Source of the DNA: Ktedonobacter racemifer
Lineage (GTDB): Bacteria; Chloroflexota; DTOL01; JACQYG01
Assembly (NCBI GenBank): GCA_020723545.1
Contig: DYIS01000006.1
Location: 1-26,300 of the forward strand
Reading direction: 5' to 3'
DNA: 26,300 nt
The notes below the pieces were generated by a model. That model did not search any database. It was not told the DNA's origin and was given only the letters and a program-made list of their open reading frames with translations. Numbering within the stretch: position 1 is the stretch's first letter; every line of letters starts with the position of its first letter. The position numbers were made by a program, and so were the translations under genes. Positions 21,640 to 26,300 of the stretch are shown piece after piece.

Positions 21640-23121
21640 ATGGCTTTCCAAGAGACCGAGCGCAGGTACTACGAGCTGGTTGGCAAACTGAAGGCCGGGC
21701 TGATCACCCAGGCGCAATTCGAGAGCGAACTCAGGCAGATGGTGGTGCAGGACAGCGCTGGTCGCTATTGGATGTTGGGCACCCGGACCGGCAAATGGTA
21801 TTATTACGACGGGAGCAAATGGGTGCCCGGTGAACCAGCCCCGGCCGCAGGAGGGAGCACCATAACCTCTACGGTGACCAGGGTCGAGCCGGTCACCCGC
21901 ACCATCGTGACCGGGCAGCCGGTGCCCCTGGCCGATAGGCTGAGGGAGGCCCTATCTACCAAGGTGCTTATGGCCGGGTTGGCTGGCGTTCTCGTTGTCT
22001 TTTGCTGCAGCCTGGCCCTGTTCACCGCAGCCGTTCCTGACAATCCAGTACGCCTGGCCCTGGCTGGCGCCGTAACGAGACCCACTCTTGTTCCGAGCCC
22101 TACCGCCAGCCTGGCGATAACCGCCACCGAGACCCCCGCTGCTTCCCCCACGGCATCGCCAACCTTCACGCCTCTGCCTTCGGTGGCCCCTTCCATCACG
22201 CCCACGGCCACGCCATCACCTACGGAGACAGGGATACCGGCTACGCCGAAGCCTACGGTGGTCGTGCCCACCTCGCCCCCGGCGCCCACGCCCACCAGTC
22301 GCCCCCCTGCCGTGGCCGGGCGCCTCTTCTTCACGGTCTACGACCCGGCGCGGCGGGTGAACGAGATCTTCGCCATGAATGCCAATGGGACCGGCCTGAC
22401 CAAGCTGATCAGCGCTCCCAATCAAGGTATCGGGCCGGCGATCTCGCCTGATGGGAGGGTGGTTTTCCAGTCCTTGAGGGACGACATGAGGGGAATCGCG
22501 GTCATCAACCCTGACGGCAGCGTGGTTCGGTTCAAGAATTACCAGGTATTTGTGGAGGATGCCATGCCCTCGTGGGCGCCCGATGTCCGCAGGGTGGTCT
22601 TTGCCTCCAATCGCTCCGGGGATAAGCTCTGGCGGCTCTACGTCATGAGAACGGATAACAGCTATATAGAAAGAGAGATACCTTTCGGCCAATATCCCTC
22701 GTGGTCTCCGGATGGAGGCAGGATAGCCTACCGGGGCATTTACGACCAGGGTGGGCTCTGGGTGATGAACCCGGACGGCAGCGGAAAGGTGCGTCTGACC
22801 TACAGTGGCAATGATACCTCGCCGTCCTGGTCGCCGGACGGCGGCCGCCTGGCCTACATGTCCGATGAGGACTCAAACGGCCTGTGGGAGATATGGATCA
22901 TCAACGCCGGAGGGGGCGGCAGAAGGCGGCTTACCGACAATACGAGCAACGACATGCTGCCGACCTGGCTGCCCGACAACGCCCACATCGCCTTTCGTTC
23001 TAACCGGGGCGGCTCCTGGGGCATCTGGGTGATGGACGCCAGCGGCGGGGGGTTGCAGAGAATAGCCGACGGGCTTCCGATCTCCAACTTCTTCATGGAA
23101 GACCGCATGTCTAGCCAGTAG
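21640..23121 (+). CDS. Membrane-anchored TolB/PD40-type beta-propeller protein
   Basis: 493 residues in four parts. Residues 5-63 are a short module (YYELVGKLKAGLITQAQFE, then GRYWMLGTRTGKWYYYDG) that I associate with Chloroflexota proteins. One membrane helix follows (about 109-131), then a Pro/Thr/Ser-rich linker (about 145-218), and a propeller built of TolB-like PD40 repeats (about 225-485), for example YPSWSPDGGRIAYRG and SPSWSPDGGRLAYMSDED. The propeller is predicted to be outside the cell, where it may bind proteins or glycans. Ligand unknown. GGGGAGG 6 bases before the ATG and an extended -10 promoter support the start. It is divergent from the polysaccharide operon, and the stop region may contain a very decayed palindrome. 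Confidence 0.87.
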   Translation: MAFQETERRYYELVGKLKAGLITQAQFESELRQMVVQDSAGRYWMLGTRTGKWYYYDGSKWVPGEPAPAAGGSTITSTVTRVEPVTRTIVTGQPVPLADRLREALSTKVLMAGLAGVLVVFCCSLALFTAAVPDNPVRLALAGAVTRPTLVPSPTASLAITATETPAASPTASPTFTPLPSVAPSITPTATPSPTETGIPATPKPTVVVPTSPPAPTPTSRPPAVAGRLFFTVYDPARRVNEIFAMNANGTGLTKLISAPNQGIGPAISPDGRVVFQSLRDDMRGIAVINPDGSVVRFKNYQVFVEDAMPSWAPDVRRVVFASNRSGDKLWRLYVMRTDNSYIEREIPFGQYPSWSPDGGRIAYRGIYDQGGLWVMNPDGSGKVRLTYSGNDTSPSWSPDGGRLAYMSDEDSNGLWEIWIINAGGGGRRRLTDNTSNDMLPTWLPDNAHIAFRSNRGGSWGIWVMDASGGGLQRIADGLPISNFFMEDRMSSQ

Positions 23122-23187
23122 AGAGGAGCGAGAAGTTCTAAGTCTTGTCAAGAGGTTGAACCTTAGAGGGTGTTTGGAAATTCCTCG

Positions 23188-23217
23188 TTGATAGGTTTTG
23201 ACAGTCAAAATTAGAAT
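23188..23217 (+). promoter_or_regulatory. candidate promoter of the GT4-DUF362-radical SAM set
   Basis: TTGATA (23188-23193), 18-base spacer, TAGAAT (23212-23217). The predicted start is about 14 bases before the ATG at 23238, and no ribosome binding site is visible between them. An alternative -35 (TTGACA at 23198-23203) has no matching -10. Confidence 0.5.
23196..23210. promoter_or_regulatory. perfect 15-bp dyad within promoter spacer (candidate operator)
   Basis: TTTTGAC, one central A, then GTCAAAA: a perfect inverted repeat lying between the -35 and -10 boxes, a classic repressor site position. No regulator gene is adjacent within the window. Confidence 0.55.
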
Positions 23218-23237
23218 TACCCTGCGCAATAAATCTA

Positions 23238-24533
23238 ATGCATATCCTTAGACTGACCCCTTACTTTTATTTCCCTAACGTGCGCATCACACAGTGGACA
23301 ATCCAGTTTGAGCCTGTCGGTGGGATGCAGATCCAGATAGCAGAACTCACCAGGGCTGTGGATAAACTGGGAATTGACCAGGTTGTGGTTACTACAGGTG
23401 TGCCGGGGATTGAATGGTGCTACCCATATGGGAATAACACAGTTGTGCAGAGCGTTCGGTTGCCTCTACCGCCGCTCACCTCCGAATCCAAAGGACTGCT
23501 TGGGCTGTTAGTATCCTGGGGTGTTGGCTCACTCCTTTGGAGTATTCGAAGAAGATTAAGTAGACCAGAAGAGAGATTTGACCTCGTGCATTGTCATTGT
23601 AGCGAACTTCCCTGGACGTTCATTTTTGCCCCCCTTGTCGCTCGCGTACTGAAAGCTCCTCTCGTTATTACTGTGCATTGTAGCGCGCTAGCAACGGTCT
23701 ACCCAGAGACCCATCTCGAAAAGCTTTACTATGCCTTTGGGAGATTTGCAGAGAAAAATGCGATCCGCGCTGCAAGTCGAGTCGTGACTCTTACAGATCG
23801 CCTAAGACGCTTCTACATAGAGGCCGGTCTTGCTGCTCCCGAAAAGATTAACATAGTTCCCGACGGCCTCCACTGCGATAAATTTGTATCATCAGCCCGC
23901 TCAGAAGCGATAGACGAACTCCGCAACGCGTATGGCATCCCGAAAGACAAACACGTCGTTCTCTTCTTGGGCCGTATTGCTCCAGAAAAGGGCTGGGTCT
24001 ATTTTATCGAGGCAGCCAAGCTTCTGATAGATAAAGGAGTCCATTTTCTCGTATGCGGGGATGGCAATCAACGACCATTGATGGAGCAGATCATTGCCCA
24101 GTACGCGCTACAAAACAAGTTCACGGTGACTGGGTTTATCCCTCACGAGCAATGTGCCTGTGCGATCGCGCTTTCCGAAGTGGTAGTGATGCCATCCCTC
24201 CACGAAGAAATGGGAGGGACTATTTTAGAGACAATGGTTTTTGGAAAGCCCATTGTGGCAACCACTGTGGGCGGCATTTCTGAAGTCGTCCGGCATGGAT
24301 TCAATGGATGGCTTGTCCCACCCGGCAATAGTGTTGAGATTGCACGTGCGGTAAAAACGCTCCTCGAAAATCCTGAGCTCTCTAGGTCACTGGGGAAGAA
24401 TGGCATAATTACGGTGAGGAAGGGGTTCGATATGTGCGATTTGGCCAGCCGTATGATCAGAATCTATGAGAGTGTATGTGGGGAACAGGTCCGCCAAGTC
24501 CCGCGAAGCGTGCCACCCCAAGGAGAATCATGA
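23238..24533 (+). CDS. GT4-family glycosyltransferase (A+T-richer region)
   Basis: 431-residue GT-B enzyme. The N-terminus MHILRLTPYFYFPN and GGMQIQIAELTRAV show the GT4 acceptor domain, DLVHCHCSELPW sits mid-domain, and the donor domain has VVLFLGRIAPEKGWVYFIEA (about 235-254) and the EX7E-like motif in EEMGGTILETMVFGKPIVAT. The DNA is less G+C-rich and the codon use differs from the glycosyltransferases of the minus-strand operon, which suggests a different history. The ATG at 23238 follows the promoter closely without a ribosome binding site. The next gene begins within about 15 bases. Its link with DUF362 and radical SAM partners suggests glycosylation of, or within, a product they modify, but this is inference. 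Confidence 0.9.
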   Translation: MHILRLTPYFYFPNVRITQWTIQFEPVGGMQIQIAELTRAVDKLGIDQVVVTTGVPGIEWCYPYGNNTVVQSVRLPLPPLTSESKGLLGLLVSWGVGSLLWSIRRRLSRPEERFDLVHCHCSELPWTFIFAPLVARVLKAPLVITVHCSALATVYPETHLEKLYYAFGRFAEKNAIRAASRVVTLTDRLRRFYIEAGLAAPEKINIVPDGLHCDKFVSSARSEAIDELRNAYGIPKDKHVVLFLGRIAPEKGWVYFIEAAKLLIDKGVHFLVCGDGNQRPLMEQIIAQYALQNKFTVTGFIPHEQCACAIALSEVVVMPSLHEEMGGTILETMVFGKPIVATTVGGISEVVRHGFNGWLVPPGNSVEIARAVKTLLENPELSRSLGKNGIITVRKGFDMCDLASRMIRIYESVCGEQVRQVPRSVPPQGES

Positions 24534-24548
24534 GGTCAGTTGACGAAG

Positions 24549-25661
24549 ATGTCAGCACCAGTGCCAAGCCGGGTGGCCTTAAGAGCCGGAGGAGGCCGCC
24601 GGACGAATCTAGAGGGGGTCCTCCAGGACATTGATGATCAAATCGCGTGGAAGAACTATCGCCGAATTGTGATTAAACCAAACTTCGTGTCCACAACAAA
24701 CCAACTTGCTGCGACGCACGTTGAAGCGGTCCGAGTTCTTCTCGAGCATGTTCGAAATAGATTCGACAGTGAGGTCTGGTTGATTGAAGGGGGAGCGGGC
24801 CATGATCGGTTCTGTGGGTTTATTAATTTTGGTTACGAAAAGCTGGTTGACGAATTTCAAGTCCATCTCCAGGAGATTGGTAAGGGGGAAACTGTTCTCT
24901 TGGGTGTGTTTGACCATACCCTGCGTCCAATGCAAGTAAAGGTTGACAAACGGATGCTGGAATCTGAATTTATTATCTCAATTTCCCCTCCCAAGATTCA
25001 CGACACAGTAGTATTTACGGCTACATTGAAGAATGTCATTATGGGATCTCTGGTTATTGACCGCGTAAATATTTATCGCAAGAGCAGAAGAGTATTCCGT
25101 CAGGCCAAGCGATGGTCGCGTAACTTATGGGATGCTTGGTGGCCAGGATTAGTGCAAAGAGTGCCGAAATTCGTGAGGAGAACCCGGCTCTTCAGCGATA
25201 TAGATTTCTGGTTAATACGCGCCTTCAATGAGGGTGATAGTCGGTTGATGATGCACCAAACCTTCCCAGTTATGAATCTCGACCTGTACATACTGGCAAG
25301 GCGGCTCCATCCGCACTTGAGCATCATTGACGGTTACGAAGCTATGCACGGTGACGGTCCGATTGATGGTTCCGCCGCCACATTGAAGGTCGCCATCGCC
25401 AGTACCGATTTTGTCGCGGCGGATGCAACGGCGGCACGCATTATGGGACTTGACCCTAACGAGGTGGGCTACCTTTGGTATTGTGCAGAGGGCGGACTCG
25501 GGCATATGGATCAGAGCATGATTGAATTGGTCGGAGGTATTGATTTGCGATCTGTAGCTCGAAAGCTGCAACGACATACGACTCATGAACAGCAAGTGAA
25601 ATGGCGCTCAGAAGAGGTTCTCAAATTGTTCCGAAGTTTGAGCGCAGTGCAGATCTCATGA
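24549..25661 (+). CDS. DUF362 domain-containing protein
   Basis: About 370 residues, start uncertain: ATG 24549, or TTG 24540 with GAGGT close upstream. DUF362 hallmarks are present: RRIVIKPNFV (about 40-49), ISPPKIHDTVVFTATLKNVIMG (about 145-166) and IIDGYEAMHGDGPIDG (about 259-274). Function of the family is poorly defined; many members occur with iron-sulfur proteins. This one has only two cysteines in the chain, so it lacks the ferredoxin-like Cys cluster found in some relatives. Its stop overlaps the radical SAM start by 4 bases (ATGA), which points to coupled translation and a joint role. Base composition is A+T-richer than the left part of the window. Confidence 0.85.
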   Translation: MSAPVPSRVALRAGGGRRTNLEGVLQDIDDQIAWKNYRRIVIKPNFVSTTNQLAATHVEAVRVLLEHVRNRFDSEVWLIEGGAGHDRFCGFINFGYEKLVDEFQVHLQEIGKGETVLLGVFDHTLRPMQVKVDKRMLESEFIISISPPKIHDTVVFTATLKNVIMGSLVIDRVNIYRKSRRVFRQAKRWSRNLWDAWWPGLVQRVPKFVRRTRLFSDIDFWLIRAFNEGDSRLMMHQTFPVMNLDLYILARRLHPHLSIIDGYEAMHGDGPIDGSAATLKVAIASTDFVAADATAARIMGLDPNEVGYLWYCAEGGLGHMDQSMIELVGGIDLRSVARKLQRHTTHEQQVKWRSEEVLKLFRSLSAVQIS

Positions 25662-26300
25662 CCGTCCAAGAAAATTCCTTACATTTGACAAGAAGCTTCT
25701 GTAACGGCCCGCTGCTGTGGCGTTCCACTCCGTATGCACAGCGGCTGTTTCTGGGGTATACGCTTAACTGCCCTGCTCGGTGCGCCCATTGTGCTACGGA
25801 ATCAGGTCCCAGGCGCAGCGGGGCGATGTCCAAGGAACTCGCCCTTACCATTGTCAAAGCTGGGCGCTCATATGATTTCTCGATGCTTGTGCTGAGCGGA
25901 GGAGAAGCTCTGATCAACTTTAAGGAATTGTTGGAGGTTATTAACTTCGCCGCGAACTTGGGATACTTGGTGTGGGTGGAGACAAATGTCTCATTATCGC
26001 GGGCACGCCGCCGAATGATGGATCTCAAGCAGGCGGGGACATCCCAGTTGGTCATCAGCACGGATCTCTATCACCTTCCGTTTATCCCATTCGAGCGGGT
26101 CGCCTGGGCGATTTGGGCTGCAGAGGAAATAGGGGTTGGATACCACATGGATGTCACCCGTTCTCAGGACGAAAAGGCCGACGCACGTCTAATCTCGCAG
26201 TTGCGTATGCTTGGAGTGGAACCAGGGTATTGGGAACCGATACCCTATGGTCGGGGACGGGATTTACCGAAGGAGGTGTTTAGCCGATACCGGCTGTCGG
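25658..26300 (+). CDS. Radical SAM protein, C-terminus cut by window edge
   Basis: 214 codons visible and still open at the right edge. The [4Fe-4S] motif is CPARCAHC (Cys38, Cys42, Cys45, the CX3CX2C form), followed by LVLSGGEAL, the GGE SAM-binding motif, and a YLVWVETN strand. These are the core of radical SAM enzymes, which make a 5'-deoxyadenosyl radical. The start ATG at 25658 overlaps the DUF362 stop. With the C-terminus missing, presence of a SPASM or other auxiliary cluster cannot be judged. A role in modifying a sugar, lipid or peptide alongside the adjacent glycosyltransferase and DUF362 protein is possible but not shown. Confidence 0.88.
   Translation, partial: MTVQENSLHLTRSFCNGPLLWRSTPYAQRLFLGYTLNCPARCAHCATESGPRRSGAMSKELALTIVKAGRSYDFSMLVLSGGEALINFKELLEVINFAANLGYLVWVETNVSLSRARRRMMDLKQAGTSQLVISTDLYHLPFIPFERVAWAIWAAEEIGVGYHMDVTRSQDEKADARLISQLRMLGVEPGYWEPIPYGRGRDLPKEVFSRYRLS

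Noticed and set aside
23108..23125. Possible palindrome remnant at the end of the TolB-like gene
   Set aside because: The right half resembles CCAGTAGAGAA but the left half does not match.
23137..23167. Small inverted repeats after the TolB-like gene (TCTAAG/CTTAGA, AGGTT/AACCT) as a terminator
   Set aside because: Short, nested and not followed by a T-run; could not be told apart from chance.

Overview
The window looks like chromosomal DNA from a high-GC bacterium, most likely a member of the Chloroflexota. That placement is inferred from gene style and not from any marker gene. The clues are a Tad/Flp pilus locus with a von Willebrand A protein, surface proteins with Pro/Thr-rich linkers, a DUF2085 protein, a PP2C phosphatase with a membrane-anchored Pro/Thr tail, and a short N-terminal module ending in a Gly-Lys-Trp-Tyr-Tyr-Tyr-Asp-Gly stretch next to a TolB-like propeller. 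Both window edges cut a gene: a PP2C phosphatase on the left and a radical SAM protein on the right.

Bases 1-11175 run on the minus strand and form a surface-pilus region. A Tad operon starts at a near-consensus promoter (11324-11351) and encodes a CpaF-type ATPase, a vWA membrane protein, TadB and TadC. It is followed by three small Flp pilins. The third has its own promoter, strong ribosome binding site and hairpin terminator. Then come TadE-like and TadG-like pseudopilins, an ICMT-family methyltransferase, a DUF2085 membrane protein and the PP2C phosphatase with its own promoter. The CpaF protein is unusual: it carries two complete ATPase domains in one 807-residue chain.

Bases 11368-12087 hold a plus-strand sortase, divergent from cpaF. 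Bases 12139-21516 are a minus-strand polysaccharide operon: three GT4 glycosyltransferases, a large Wzy/O-antigen ligase-like protein with C-terminal TPRs, a WecA/MraY-type phosphosugar transferase and a WbpA-type nucleotide-sugar dehydrogenase. Together they could build a lipid-linked surface glycan. A membrane-anchored TolB-like propeller protein (21640-23121) is transcribed divergently from this operon.

Bases 23122-26300 look different. The DNA is visibly richer in A+T and holds a tightly packed plus-strand set: a GT4 glycosyltransferase, a DUF362 protein and a radical SAM protein. Its candidate promoter has a perfect 15-bp dyad between the -35 and -10 boxes. This segment may have been acquired separately.

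The most striking signal crosses gene boundaries. An 18-bp palindrome close to TTCTTTACTAGTAAAGAA occurs at least 11 times with 15 or more matches, plus several decayed copies, between about 1.8 and 21.6 kb. Copies sit at gene junctions, in 5' leaders and inside coding regions, always in one of the two reading frames that lack a stop (giving FFTSKE or SLLVK-like peptides). None was found in the A+T-rich right end. I do not recognise this family.
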